Below are positions 34,951 through 44,071 of a stretch of 64,000 nt of DNA, one piece after another. Source of the DNA: Chryseobacterium gleum (GTDB taxonomy: Bacteria > Bacteroidota > Bacteroidia > Flavobacteriales_D > Crocinitomicaceae); NCBI GenBank assembly GCA_945897805.1, contig CAMDFX010000001.1:186001-250000 (forward strand). Direction: 5' to 3'. A model generated the notes under the pieces. The model saw only the letters and a list, made by a program, of their open reading frames with translations, did not search any database and was not told where the DNA came from. Position numbers and translations under genes: made by a program. The first letter of the stretch is position 1. Each line of letters opens with the position of its first letter.

Positions 34951-37080
34951 ATGTTAAAATCAATTTTATTTGTTGGTGTTTGTTTGACCACAACTTTCAC
35001 CTTCGCACAGAAAAAAGAATTGACGTTGAAAGACGCTGTAACACAACAATACAGAAGTTTCGCGCCAGACAAAATGGCTATGTTTCAATGGATTCCAGGA
35101 ACTGAAAATTACGTTTATTTAGACGGTTTTGTAAAGTTAATGAAAGGTGCTGCCACTGGCGACAAAGCAGCAGAATGGTTCACGATTCAAGACGTAAACA
35201 AAATTTTAGGAAGTCAGTTGAACTGGTTTTCTGGTCTAGAATGGAAAGATTCCAAAACTTTTTGGTTGAACGATGGAATCAATTATTACGCTTTCGACAC
35301 GGAAACTAAAACTGGAAAATTGGTTGCGAAATTGGATGAAAACGCAGAAAACGCAACTTTCGAAGCCAAAAATCAACGAATTGCATTTACGATTGAAAAT
35401 AATTTATACGCAATCGGCGCTGATGGAAAACAAATCGCCATTACCAAAAACACAGACAAAAACATCGTTTCAGGTCAAACTTATGCACGAAGCGAGTTTG
35501 GAATCACCAACGGAATTTTTTGGTCACCAAATGGAAATTTATTGGCTTTTGCACAAAAGGACGAAAGCGAAGTGCACGATTATCCTTTGTTAGATATCAC
35601 GCAAACGCCGGGAGCTTTGAAAATGATCAAATATCCAATGGCTGGTCAAAAATCTGAAAAACCGAAAATTGGAATCTACAGTTTCAAAAGTAAAAAGACT
35701 GTTTTCATCGCTCCAAAAAGTGGCGTTGATTCCTACTTGACAAACGTTTGTTGGTCTTCTGACGAGAAATTCGTCCTGATTGCTGAAGTCAATCGGGATC
35801 AAAACCACATGTGGTTGAATAAATACGACGCAGCTTCTGGAAAATTAATCAAAACGCTTTTTGAAGAGCAAAACAGCAAATGGATTGAGCCAGAACATCC
35901 TGCGTTTTTTCCTGATGCGAATTCCAATAATTTTGTGTGGATCAGCGAAAGAGATGGTTTCAACAATTTGTATTACTACGACATCGAAGGAAATTTAATC
36001 AAACAATTGACATCGAATAAATTTGTAGCGAAAAGCATTCTCAAATCTACCAATGTTGGCAAAAATATCATTTTTGAAGCAACAGGTGAAAGTCCATTGA
36101 ACACTATGTTTTACAGTGTTACAACTGACGGAATTCAAAAATTATTGACCGTTGATGAAGGAACACACAGCATTGCGATAAGTGAAACTGGTAATTTCAT
36201 TTTTGACGAATATTCGAATCATGTCATTCCTTCTCGTTCGGTTCTATTAGATGGAAATGGACAGTTTAAAAAGATTTTCATGGAATCCAAAAACAAATCG
36301 GCAGAATACGCCATTGGAACCACTGAAATCAGCTCAATTACAGGAAAAGATGGAACGAAATTATACACAAGATTGATCAAACCAAGCAACTTTGACCCAA
36401 CGAAAAAATATCCAGTTTTGGTTTATGTTTACGGAGGACCGCATGCGCAAATGATTACCAATTCTTGGTATGACGGTTCATCTTTGTGGATGAATTGGAT
36501 GGCTGAACAAGGTTATTTGGTTTTCACCTTAGACAATCGCGGTTCAGGCGAAAGAGGATTTGCTTTCGAAAGTGGCATTCACCGTCAGTTGGGAACTTTG
36601 GAAATGGAAGACCAACTTTCAGGCGTTGAATACTTGAAATCGTTGCCTTATGTGGACGGAAATCGCTTGGCAGTGCACGGTTGGTCATTTGGTGGCTTTA
36701 TGACTACTTCGGTGATGTTGCGTCAAGCAGGAACCTTTAACGTGGGCGTTGCCGGCGGACCAGTAATCGATTGGAAATTTTATGAAATCATGTATGGCGA
36801 GCGCTACATGGACCGACCAGAAGAAAACAAAGAAGGTTACGAAGCGAATAGTTTGTTGAATCACGCGAGTAAATTGAAAGGCGATTTATTGCTGATTCAC
36901 GGAACGGTGGACGATGTTGTGGTAGAACAACACAATTTGGCGATGGTCAAAAAGTTTGTAGAAAGTGGCATTCAAGTTGATTTTTTCCCTTATCCGATGC
37001 ATAAACACAATGTTGGTGGTAAAGACCGCGTCCATTTGATGGAAAAAGTGTTGACTTACGTGATTGAGCACAATCAATAG
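34951..37080 (+). CDS. Exported S9 family prolyl oligopeptidase (DPP IV-like)
   Basis: A 709-residue protein with a signal peptide (MLKSILFVGVCLTTTFTFAQ). Residues ~40-440 form a DPP IV N-terminal beta-propeller. The C-terminal alpha/beta-hydrolase domain (~460-709) carries the nucleophile motif GWSFGGFMT; the Asp is expected in LIHGTVDDVV and the His in MHKHNVGGKDRVHL. It cleaves X-Pro-type dipeptides from peptides in the periplasm or outside. The gene follows DUF2461 by 1 bp and ends at a strong terminator. Confidence 0.9.
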   Translation: MLKSILFVGVCLTTTFTFAQKKELTLKDAVTQQYRSFAPDKMAMFQWIPGTENYVYLDGFVKLMKGAATGDKAAEWFTIQDVNKILGSQLNWFSGLEWKDSKTFWLNDGINYYAFDTETKTGKLVAKLDENAENATFEAKNQRIAFTIENNLYAIGADGKQIAITKNTDKNIVSGQTYARSEFGITNGIFWSPNGNLLAFAQKDESEVHDYPLLDITQTPGALKMIKYPMAGQKSEKPKIGIYSFKSKKTVFIAPKSGVDSYLTNVCWSSDEKFVLIAEVNRDQNHMWLNKYDAASGKLIKTLFEEQNSKWIEPEHPAFFPDANSNNFVWISERDGFNNLYYYDIEGNLIKQLTSNKFVAKSILKSTNVGKNIIFEATGESPLNTMFYSVTTDGIQKLLTVDEGTHSIAISETGNFIFDEYSNHVIPSRSVLLDGNGQFKKIFMESKNKSAEYAIGTTEISSITGKDGTKLYTRLIKPSNFDPTKKYPVLVYVYGGPHAQMITNSWYDGSSLWMNWMAEQGYLVFTLDNRGSGERGFAFESGIHRQLGTLEMEDQLSGVEYLKSLPYVDGNRLAVHGWSFGGFMTTSVMLRQAGTFNVGVAGGPVIDWKFYEIMYGERYMDRPEENKEGYEANSLLNHASKLKGDLLLIHGTVDDVVVEQHNLAMVKKFVESGIQVDFFPYPMHKHNVGGKDRVHLMEKVLTYVIEHNQ

Positions 37081-37100
37081 GATTTACGAGATAGAATTGA

Positions 37101-37137
37101 AAATCCCTCGACTTGAATTGGTTGAGGGATTTTTTTT
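37101..37137 (+). terminator. Rho-independent terminator after the S9 peptidase gene
   Basis: AAATCCCTC (37101-37109) pairs with GAGGGATTT (37124-37132), with an inner GAC/GTT extension, followed by T7. It lies between convergent genes. Confidence 0.9.
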
Positions 37138-37142
37138 ACACC

Positions 37143-37700
37143 TTAAAACGCTGAACCAGTCCCATACAATAATCCCATGGCGTTGATGCCAATACTGTAG
37201 CTCGTTCCCAAATACATGATGAAATTTTCACCACGCAAAATTTTGATTCGAGCCGCCAAAATAGGTGCAAAGCGAACAGATTTTTTGGTGTCAATCAAAC
37301 AACTTATTAGCGGTCCAGCTTCCACTTCAATCTTAGAGTTTTTATCGATTTTAAAATTGAGTACGTTAAACAAAGCACCAGTTCCAATCGTTGGCGAAGC
37401 TTTTTCACTGACAATTTGACCATTTACAATAAATTGCTTGGATTCTTTCGCCAAGTTGAAAAAAACAGGAATTCGCATTCGTTTTTCAGGTCGAAATTCT
37501 ACAGAAAGTAAGATTGCGCTTGTTGGCAAAACAATGGCTTCATCAGTGGCAATTGTAGCCTGTTTGGAACTAGAAATGAATAGCAAAGATTGTCCAAAAC
37601 TCAATTCAAAATGTTTTTTCTTCACAGGAATAGAATCGTTTGTTTGCGACCAAAGCGTAAAATTGAGTGCGCAAATGCTGGCAAAAAGAAGTGTTTTCAT
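37143..37700 (-). CDS. Exported beta-rich protein, probably outer-membrane associated
   Basis: A 185-residue product with a signal peptide (MKTLLFASICALNFTLWSQ). The mature part has alternating hydrophobic strands (FELSFGQSLLFIS, ILLSVEFRPEKRM, IEVEAGPLISCLI, MYLGTSYSIGINAMGLLYGTG), suggesting a small beta-barrel, and ends in phenylalanine as outer-membrane barrels often do. Function unknown. It is convergent with the S9 peptidase gene. Confidence 0.6.
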   Translation of the reverse strand: MKTLLFASICALNFTLWSQTNDSIPVKKKHFELSFGQSLLFISSSKQATIATDEAIVLPTSAILLSVEFRPEKRMRIPVFFNLAKESKQFIVNGQIVSEKASPTIGTGALFNVLNFKIDKNSKIEVEAGPLISCLIDTKKSVRFAPILAARIKILRGENFIMYLGTSYSIGINAMGLLYGTGSAF

Positions 37701-37943
37701 AGTTTGTTTTGTTAAGATTCGATTTTTTTAGCAACATGAGACAAAAAAATACTCATATTCGCTAGATTAAAATTAACAAAACATTTGAAATTTAGAAGTA
37801 AGTTGAATAAAACTTGGATTGCGGAAAACTTGCCTGCATCATCACAGAAAGCGAAAGGTTTGATGTGGTGTAAGATTTATTTTGAAACCATAACAAGATT
37901 TCAAGTCATTTTCGCAAATAAATATTTAGTTTAAATTAAACGT

Positions 37944-39569
37944 TTAAATTTTAGAAAGTTTAAAATGGTAAATTACACCTGAATTTATAATTTTAATTGA
38001 ATACAGTCCGCTTGCTAAATTTGAAATATCGAATGTGTTTTTTTGCAGTGAAGAGATTTCTTGTAACACTATTTTCCCCATTTCGTCAAGTATTTTGATA
38101 TCTAATATATTTTGGGTAAAACTTGACTCACCTTTATTTTTTTGTTCTATATAAATAATTCCATTGGTAGGATTTGGATAAACAGCAAAGTCAAACAATT
38201 CCGCAAGAGAGCCCGTTGATGTACCCAATTTTAGAATAAAAAAATATCCGTCTCTACCTAAGTACTTAATTCCTTGATTTGTATTAAAATAAAGGTTCTT
38301 GAAGTAACTTGAGTGCAAAAAGGAATTTCCTAACTTATCACATTTAATCTTGGGTTCAGATCCGTTAAATTCTGCCCCATATGTTCCTACTGAAATAAAA
38401 TTACCATTTTCATCCAGTGTCATTAGGTATCCATCATTGTCGTCGTTAGCGACAATAATATTATTCCCTGTTGAAGTACTAAAATTTATGGAACCATTTA
38501 AACCACCAGTTACATATATTTTATTTTTATACATCGCAACGCTTCGGCAAGCGATGCCTCCCTGACCACTTATAGTTTTTACCCAATCAAAATTTCCTTG
38601 CGCATCGAGTTTTTCAATAAAAATTTTGTTGGAATAAATAGTATCTGATGTATAATAAATTCCAATACCAGGGTCAAAATCAACCAATTTTTGAAAATTT
38701 CCTATCACAAATATATTATCTAAACTATCAATGTGAATGTCACTGATATACTCATCAGCACTCCCACCAAACGTTTTCCACCATATTAAGTCTCCGTTAA
38801 TATCAAATTTTTGAAGAAATGCATCTTTATAACCAGATGAATAAATGGTATCTGACAAATTTATAACTAACATATCATTAAAAGTCGAGGACATTAAAAT
38901 ATTATTTTCTGAGTCAAATCTTATTTTATGACCAGATGAACCTAACGTTTTTTTAGCCCATACAAAGTTCCCTTCAGCATCTAATTTTAATAAAAAGGAG
39001 GTAATGCTATAGCCAGGAGTTAGAATGAATGAATTAGGTCCTGGGTCAAAATCCATTGTCTTGTTAAAATAACCTGAAACTAAAATTGATCCATCGGAGT
39101 CTATATTAATTCCACTTCCACTTTCCTCAGGGGCATTTGATCCGATAGATTTAGACCAAACAAATTCACCCTGAAAATCCAATTTAGCAACAAAAACATC
39201 CAAATTTTCACCGCCTTGACCAGTAATAAATATAAAACCTTCTTCATCGATTTTTACGTCTTCAACTTTAGAAATATTATTGGAATCATTTATAATATGT
39301 GCCCAAATTAAATTACCATTTGGACTTAATTTTTGAATGTACCAACTGTTGGATTGTCCTTGAGGAGTCAAAATAAATTCTTTTTCTGTTGGATCGAAGT
39401 CAATATTGCTAAATATCCTACCAAGTAAATAGGAGTTGCCAATTGAATCGATGGTGAATATTTCGTACGAAGAATGACCATTTTTGGTTACTGCCCAGCA
39501 AAAATCATTGAATTGTCCAAATGATGAAATTGAAACAAAAATTAAATAAATCGTCAAAAACAATTTCAT
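37944..39569 (-). CDS. T9SS type A sorted SBBP-repeat protein
   Basis: A 541-residue protein with a signal peptide (MKLFLTIYLIFVSISSFGQ). About eight beta-propeller-like SBBP repeats (patterns such as AKLDFQGEFVWSKSIGS, IDSDGSILVSGYFN and DFDPGPNS) cover residues ~20-440. The C-terminal ~75 residues (AVYPNPTNGIIYIEQKN, LASGLYSIKII) are a type A type IX secretion sorting domain, so the protein should be exported through the outer membrane and anchored on the surface. Its start overlaps the DUF433 stop by 4 bp (ATGA), an unusual partner (see findings). Confidence 0.88.
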   Translation of the reverse strand: MKLFLTIYLIFVSISSFGQFNDFCWAVTKNGHSSYEIFTIDSIGNSYLLGRIFSNIDFDPTEKEFILTPQGQSNSWYIQKLSPNGNLIWAHIINDSNNISKVEDVKIDEEGFIFITGQGGENLDVFVAKLDFQGEFVWSKSIGSNAPEESGSGINIDSDGSILVSGYFNKTMDFDPGPNSFILTPGYSITSFLLKLDAEGNFVWAKKTLGSSGHKIRFDSENNILMSSTFNDMLVINLSDTIYSSGYKDAFLQKFDINGDLIWWKTFGGSADEYISDIHIDSLDNIFVIGNFQKLVDFDPGIGIYYTSDTIYSNKIFIEKLDAQGNFDWVKTISGQGGIACRSVAMYKNKIYVTGGLNGSINFSTSTGNNIIVANDDNDGYLMTLDENGNFISVGTYGAEFNGSEPKIKCDKLGNSFLHSSYFKNLYFNTNQGIKYLGRDGYFFILKLGTSTGSLAELFDFAVYPNPTNGIIYIEQKNKGESSFTQNILDIKILDEMGKIVLQEISSLQKNTFDISNLASGLYSIKIINSGVIYHFKLSKI

Positions 39570-39793
39570 ACCGCAATTTGGTAGATTTTATTTTCTCTAT
39601 CCGCTGCATAGCTCAAAGCTGCGTATATATCTTCTTGCGTTAATTCTTCAAAATCTAACAATATTTCTGGAATTGTCATTCCTGATGCTAGCCAATTAAG
39701 AATGTCGCTTACACTAATTCTCATGCCGCGAATCGTAGGTTTTCCACCACGTTTTCCTGGTTCGATGGTAATTATTTCCTTGTAATCTTTCAT
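39566..39793 (-). CDS. DUF433 family antitoxin-like protein (orphan)
   Basis: A 75-residue protein with GGKPTIRGMRISVSDILNWLASGMT and EDIYAALSYAADRENKI, the DUF433 signature (a winged-helix antitoxin-like fold). Such genes are normally followed, with a short overlap, by a DUF5615 PIN-like toxin gene. Here the overlapping downstream gene is instead a T9SS-sorted surface protein, and no DUF5615 gene is seen. It is probably a remnant of a toxin-antitoxin pair or a reused regulator. Confidence 0.85.
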   Translation of the reverse strand: MKDYKEIITIEPGKRGGKPTIRGMRISVSDILNWLASGMTIPEILLDFEELTQEDIYAALSYAADRENKIYQIAV

Positions 39794-39890
39794 GACATTT
39801 TTTTATTTGTATAAATGTACAAAATTGAATTCAATTTTTAATACCCTTTTTTAATTTCATTTGTTGGAAGAATTTCTTTGTTTTTCTAAC

Positions 39891-39923
39891 AAAAAAAACA
39901 CCCGCCAAATCATTGACGGGTGT
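39891..39923 (-). terminator. Rho-independent terminator after rplT
   Basis: On the minus strand ACACCCGTCA (39914-39923) pairs with TGGCGGGTGT (39898-39907) with one G-T pair, followed by eight T. Confidence 0.88.
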
Positions 39924-39949
39924 AATGCTATACAGAGTAAATTCTTTGC

Positions 39950-40297
39950 TTACTTTTTCACAGCTTTTACAACAGCTGCGAAAGCTTCTGGGTGATTCAT
40001 TGCTAAATCAGCTAAAACCTTACGGTTCAACTCCATTCCACTTTTGTGGAAAGCGCCCATAAACTGAGAATAGCTCATTCCGTGTTGACGTGCACCAGCG
40101 TTAATACGCGTAATCCACAACGAACGGAAGTTTCTTTTCTTTTGTTTACGACCTTCATAGGCGTAAAGCAATCCTTTTTCGACAGCGTTTTTAGCAACTG
40201 TCCATACATTTTTTCTTCTTCCAAAGTAACCTTTGGCAAGCTTCATAAAGTTCTTTCTGCGAGCTCTTGAAGCAACATGATTTACCGATCTTGGCAT
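39950..40297 (-). CDS. rplT: 50S ribosomal protein L20
   Basis: A 115-residue protein starting [19 protein letters not shown], with [21 protein letters not shown] and [21 protein letters not shown], standard L20. It binds 23S rRNA early in 50S assembly. The ATG at 40297 gives the canonical length; an upstream in-frame extension of 11 residues is not family-like. It is the last gene of the thrS-infC-rpmI-rplT cluster and is followed by a terminator. Confidence 0.97.
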   Translation of the reverse strand: MPRSVNHVASRARRKNFMKLAKGYFGRRKNVWTVAKNAVEKGLLYAYEGRKQKKRNFRSLWITRINAGARQHGMSYSQFMGAFHKSGMELNRKVLADLAMNHPEAFAAVVKAVKK

Positions 40298-40392
40298 AAT
40301 TTTTTGTTTTTTTAATAAAGAGTGCTCCACTTTTACAGGAGGCTTGTGTACTCATTTACCGGGTTAAACTACTGAACCTGGCACAAAGTTCT

Positions 40393-40410
40393 TAAGACTC
40401 GAAAGTCTTA
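40393..40410 (-). other. TTCG-loop hairpin between rpmI and rplT
   Basis: On the minus strand TAAGACT-TTCG-AGTCTTA is a perfect 7-bp hairpin with a UUCG loop that overlaps the rpmI stop codon. No T-run follows, so it is more likely an RNA processing or stability element (or a chance palindrome) than a terminator. Confidence 0.45.
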
Positions 40411-40605
40411 CTTCATGCACAATTGCAATTTGATATTAGACTCATCAGCTTGGTGAACCAATCCTGCATGTGTCAAATTTCTCTTTTGCTTTTTTGTTTT
40501 TTTCGTAAGAATGTGGCTTTTAAAAGCGTGTTTTCTTTTGATTTTACCGCTTCCAGTGATCGTGAATCTCTTCTTTGCACTGGATTTAGTTTTCATTTTT
40601 GGCAT
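40408..40605 (-). CDS. rpmI: 50S ribosomal protein L35
   Basis: A 65-residue very basic protein starting [28 protein letters not shown], the L35 signature, with [12 protein letters not shown]. It lies between infC and rplT as in most bacteria (61 bp after infC). Confidence 0.97.
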   Translation of the reverse strand: MPKMKTKSSAKKRFTITGSGKIKRKHAFKSHILTKKTKKQKRNLTHAGLVHQADESNIKLQLCMK

Positions 40606-40666
40606 CTCTCTTCGTTTTTAAAGTGTTACCTCTATATAGCATCTTTCAATTGGCTAAACCAATCAT

Positions 40667-41218
40667 TTATTTTCCTTTTTTAGGATTAATCATGATGATC
40701 ATTCGCTTTCCTTCCAATTTAGGCATCGATTCCAATACACCTAAATCGCCTAATTCTTGTACGAATTTCAACAACAAAATTTCTCCTCTGTCTTTAAATA
40801 CAATCGTTCTTCCTCTAAAGAAAACGTAAGCTTTCACTTTACTTCCTTCTTCCAAGAACTTTTTAGCATGCGCCAATTTGAAGTTAAAGTCATGTTCGTC
40901 AGTATTTGGTCCAAAACGGATTTCTTTGATGACGATTTTACTTTGCTTCGCTTTCAGCTCTTTTTGCTTTCTTTTTTGGTTGTACAAGAATTTGCGGTAA
41001 TCCAAAATTTTACAAACCGGCGGTACTGCATTTGGCGAAATTTCTACCAAATCCATTTCTTGCTCTTCAGCCATGCGAATAGCATCAGCAGTTGATAAAA
41101 CTTGTGGCTCTTCACCTTCAATAACTAAACGTACTTCTCTTGAAGTAATTTTGTTATTAATTCGATGTTGCTCAGTCTCTTGACGCGGCGTAAATCTTTT
41201 TCTTGGTTCTTTTCTCAT
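40667..41218 (-). CDS. infC: Translation initiation factor IF-3
   Basis: A 183-residue protein. The N-terminal domain has [13 protein letters not shown] and [20 protein letters not shown], and the C-terminal domain has [38 protein letters not shown]. It prevents 50S joining and checks the initiator tRNA. The start codon is a plain ATG, not the AUU used in E. coli for autoregulation. It lies 8 bp after thrS. Confidence 0.97.
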   Translation of the reverse strand: MRKEPRKRFTPRQETEQHRINNKITSREVRLVIEGEEPQVLSTADAIRMAEEQEMDLVEISPNAVPPVCKILDYRKFLYNQKRKQKELKAKQSKIVIKEIRFGPNTDEHDFNFKLAHAKKFLEEGSKVKAYVFFRGRTIVFKDRGEILLLKFVQELGDLGVLESMPKLEGKRMIIMINPKKGK

Positions 41219-41226
41219 TCAATTAA

Positions 41227-43170
41227 TTAAGCATTTGTTGCCAATTCATTTTGGATAGCTTCTTCCACAATTTTAGTAAAAGCATCAGCACTCATTGATC
41301 CCAAGTCACCTTGAAGTCTTTGACGCACAGATACTAATTCCGTTTCTGCTTCTTTTTCCCCGATTATTAACATAAATGGGATTTTTTTCAATTCAGCATC
41401 GCGAATTTTCTTACCTATCTTTTCATTTCTATCGTCAACGAATCCGCGAATATCGGAATTATTTAGCAATTCTGAAACTTTTTCTGCATACTCGTTAAAT
41501 TTATCACTTATTGGCAAAATCGCAACTTGGTCTGTTGCCAACCAAAGTGGGAAATCTCCAGCGCAATGTTCCAACAAAACGGCAACGAATCTTTCCATCG
41601 AACCAAAAGGCGCCCGGTGAATCATTACTGGTCTATGTTTCTGATTATCACTTCCTGTATATTCTAATTCAAATCGTTCTGGTAAATTATAATCTACTTG
41701 AATTGTTCCCAATTGCCATTCTCTTCCAAGCGCATCTTGCACCATGAAATCCAATTTTGGTCCGTAGAAAGCTGCTTCTCCATACGCTACAATTGTTGGC
41801 AATCCTTTTTCAGCTGCTGCTTCGATGATCGCACTTTCTGCTTTTTCCCAATTTTCATCACTTCCAATATATTTTGAAGGATTATTTGGGTCTCTCAAAG
41901 AAATTTGCGCCTTGAAATTGTCGAAATGTAAGGTTTTGAAAATGTATAAAACCAAGTCAATTACTTTTTTGAACTCATCTTTCACTTGCTCTTGCATGCA
42001 AAAAATGTGTGCATCGTCTTGCGTAAATCCACGCACACGAGTCAAACCGTGTAATTCACCACTTTGCTCGTATCTGTAAACCGTTCCAAACTCCGCAAAA
42101 CGCGCAGGCAAATCTTTGTAAGATCTTGGTTTTGATTTAAAAATTTCACAGTGGTGCGGACAATTCATCGGTTTCAACAAAAATTCCTCATTCGCATCAG
42201 GCGTTTTTATTGGTTGAAAAGAATCTGCTCCGTATTTTTCGTAGTGACCAGATGTTACGTACAATTCTTTACTTCCGATATGTGGCGTAATTACTTGCTC
42301 GTAACCTGCTTTTTTTTGCGCTTTTTTCAAGAAGTTTTCCAAACGCTCGCGCAATGCAGCTCCTTTTGGCAACCACAATGGCAAACCTTGTCCAACACGT
42401 TGAGAGAAAGTGAATAATTCCAATTCTTTCCCCAATTTGCGGTGGTCACGTCTTTTTGCTTCTTCTAATTTTTCCAAATGTTCTGTCAAATCAGCCGCTT
42501 TCGGGAACGTGATTCCGTAAATACGCGTCAATTGCTTGTTTTTCTCGTCACCTCTCCAGTACGCACCTGCAATCGACAACAATTTAATTGCTTTGATTGG
42601 CGAAGTATTTGGAATGTGCGGTCCACGACACAAATCTGTAAAATTTCCTTGCGTGTAGAACGTGATTTGACCATCTTCCAAGTTTTCAATCAATTCCAAC
42701 TTGTAAGGGTCTTGTTTTTCAGTAAAATAAGCCAATGCGTCCGCTTTAGAAATTTCTTTTCTTTCGAAAGTCAATTTTTCTTTGGCCAATTCACGCATTT
42801 TTTGCTCGATTTTCTCCAAATCTTTTTCTACGATGGTGTATTCCAAGAAATCGATATCGTAGTAAAAACCTTGTGCAATGGAAGGACCAATCGCCAGTTT
42901 CACACCTGGATATAAAAATTCAATTGCTTCAGCCATCAAATGCGCGGAAGAGTGCCACATCGTTGATTTACCTTCAGCATCGTTCCACGTCAGTAAACTC
43001 AAGGTGCAATCGCCAGGAAGCGTTCGGGTAGCATCAACTACCTCGTTATTCACTTTTGCAGCAAGAACATTTCTCGCCAATCCTTCAGAAATACTTAGGG
43101 CAACATCCATTGCAGATGCGCCATTTTCATATTCCCTAGCCGATCCATCCGGAAGAGTTACTTTAATCAT
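41227..43170 (-). CDS. thrS: Threonyl-tRNA synthetase
   Basis: A 647-residue class II synthetase. It has an N-terminal TGS domain (1-60, [20 protein letters not shown]), the editing-domain motif [11 protein letters not shown] (~75), the catalytic core with the zinc-binding [12 protein letters not shown], motif 2 [20 protein letters not shown] with [10 protein letters not shown], and motif 3 [11 protein letters not shown]. The C-terminal anticodon-binding domain has [19 protein letters not shown]. It charges tRNA-Thr and hydrolyses Ser-tRNA-Thr. It is the first gene of the thrS-infC-rpmI-rplT cluster. I see no T-box or tRNA-like leader upstream. Confidence 0.97.
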   Translation of the reverse strand: MIKVTLPDGSAREYENGASAMDVALSISEGLARNVLAAKVNNEVVDATRTLPGDCTLSLLTWNDAEGKSTMWHSSAHLMAEAIEFLYPGVKLAIGPSIAQGFYYDIDFLEYTIVEKDLEKIEQKMRELAKEKLTFERKEISKADALAYFTEKQDPYKLELIENLEDGQITFYTQGNFTDLCRGPHIPNTSPIKAIKLLSIAGAYWRGDEKNKQLTRIYGITFPKAADLTEHLEKLEEAKRRDHRKLGKELELFTFSQRVGQGLPLWLPKGAALRERLENFLKKAQKKAGYEQVITPHIGSKELYVTSGHYEKYGADSFQPIKTPDANEEFLLKPMNCPHHCEIFKSKPRSYKDLPARFAEFGTVYRYEQSGELHGLTRVRGFTQDDAHIFCMQEQVKDEFKKVIDLVLYIFKTLHFDNFKAQISLRDPNNPSKYIGSDENWEKAESAIIEAAAEKGLPTIVAYGEAAFYGPKLDFMVQDALGREWQLGTIQVDYNLPERFELEYTGSDNQKHRPVMIHRAPFGSMERFVAVLLEHCAGDFPLWLATDQVAILPISDKFNEYAEKVSELLNNSDIRGFVDDRNEKIGKKIRDAELKKIPFMLIIGEKEAETELVSVRQRLQGDLGSMSADAFTKIVEEAIQNELATNA

Positions 43171-43455
43171 TTTTTAAAAAATTGAAATGCAAAGATAATT
43201 CTTTAATTACGAAATCAGAAGAATTTATTGCGAAAACCTTGTGAATTAATGCGCAACCTAAAAATCCAGTTAAATTGCATCTAATAATGGCACTTTTTGC
43301 AATTTTTTTTGAGTTGACCTGGTTTCGATTTTCTAAGGGTTTTTTGCCAAATAAATTGATTTTTTTAGAAGTTTTTCGAAAGTTTACCGATTCTTGCGAA
43401 TGTCAATTTCTCGTCATTAATTGGTCTGATCAATTCAAAAATCGCAAATTCATTG
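43171..43455. other. Intergenic region between thrS and rnpB
   Basis: About 285 bp separating the divergent thrS and rnpB transcription units. Apart from the rnpB -7 box at 43456-43463 I see no gene or strong structure. Confidence 0.4.
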
Positions 43456-43463
43456 TACCTTTG
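43456..43463 (+). promoter_or_regulatory. -7 box (TACCTTTG) of rnpB
   Basis: TACCTTTG matches TAnnTTTG and ends 5 nt before the predicted first base of mature RNase P RNA at 43469. This also serves as an internal check of the box-to-start distance in this genome. The -33 element is weak. Confidence 0.65.
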
Positions 43464-43468
43464 TGGAA

Positions 43469-43867
43469 AGCAAACCAGTCTATCGCTGTTCCGATTTTAT
43501 ATCGGGAGAGAGGAAAGTCCGGGCAGTATAGAGCGTCGTGCTTCCTAACGGGAAGGTCTCATTTCTTCAAGGATTTGGGAACAGAAAGTGCCGCAGAAAG
43601 GAAAACTACTTTCGATTTATCGAGAGAAAAGGTGAAAAGGTGGGGTAAGAGCTCACCGCTCAGGTGGCAACATCGGAGGCAAGGTAAACCTCACGAACTG
43701 AAAGACCATGTAAACTGAGGATGTTGGTTGAAAGACTGACGGAAGGGCTGCTCGTCCAACTCAGAGGGTGGGTCGATGGATTCCGCGAGTGATTTCGGAA
43801 CTAGATAAATGATAGATATGCTGTTTACAGCAGACACAGAACCCGGCTTATGGTTTGCTTTTTTTTT
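43469..43867 (+). ncRNA. rnpB: RNase P RNA, bacterial class A
   Basis: The 5' AGCAAACCA (43469-43477) pairs with the 3' TGGTTTGCT (43851-43859) to form helix P1. The universally conserved GAGGAAAGTCCGGGC lies at about 43508-43522. The conserved 3' core ACACAGAACCCGGCTTA lies just before the P1 3' strand at about 43834-43850. The region between contains GGTAAGAGCTCACCGC, a typical P9-P10 element. The RNA removes 5' leaders from pre-tRNAs with the RnpA protein. A T9 run at 43859-43867 follows the P1 helix and probably terminates the transcript. A reading frame of 147 codons inside it is spurious. Confidence 0.95.
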
Positions 43868-44015
43868 AAATTTTGTAGTTTAAACGAAACAATTTTTTTC
43901 GAATATCTGGTCTGTTAGTATGTCTAAATTTCCAATCCCCAGTGAATATTGAATGATGACCATAAAAACAGTCAATTTACATATTCATAACAACCAACTG
44001 CCATTCGTATAATAA

Positions 44016-44048
44016 TTGCGAATCTTTGGCTGAAAGTCGCTAATTTTG
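44016..44048 (+). promoter_or_regulatory. Promoter of sppA
   Basis: TTG (44016-44018), a 22-bp spacer and TAATTTTG (44041-44048). Predicted initiation near 44054 gives an ~18-nt leader to the ATG at 44072. Confidence 0.45.
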
Positions 44049-44071
44049 AACCTGAAATAATACAATTTGAA

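Noticed and set aside
40046-43177. Several plus-strand frames of 70-145 codons opposite rplT, rpmI, infC and thrS
   Set aside because: All are antisense shadows of well-identified genes.
43275-43718. 147-codon reading frame overlapping rnpB
   Set aside because: It lies across the RNase P RNA, whose conserved core and P1 pairing explain the sequence.
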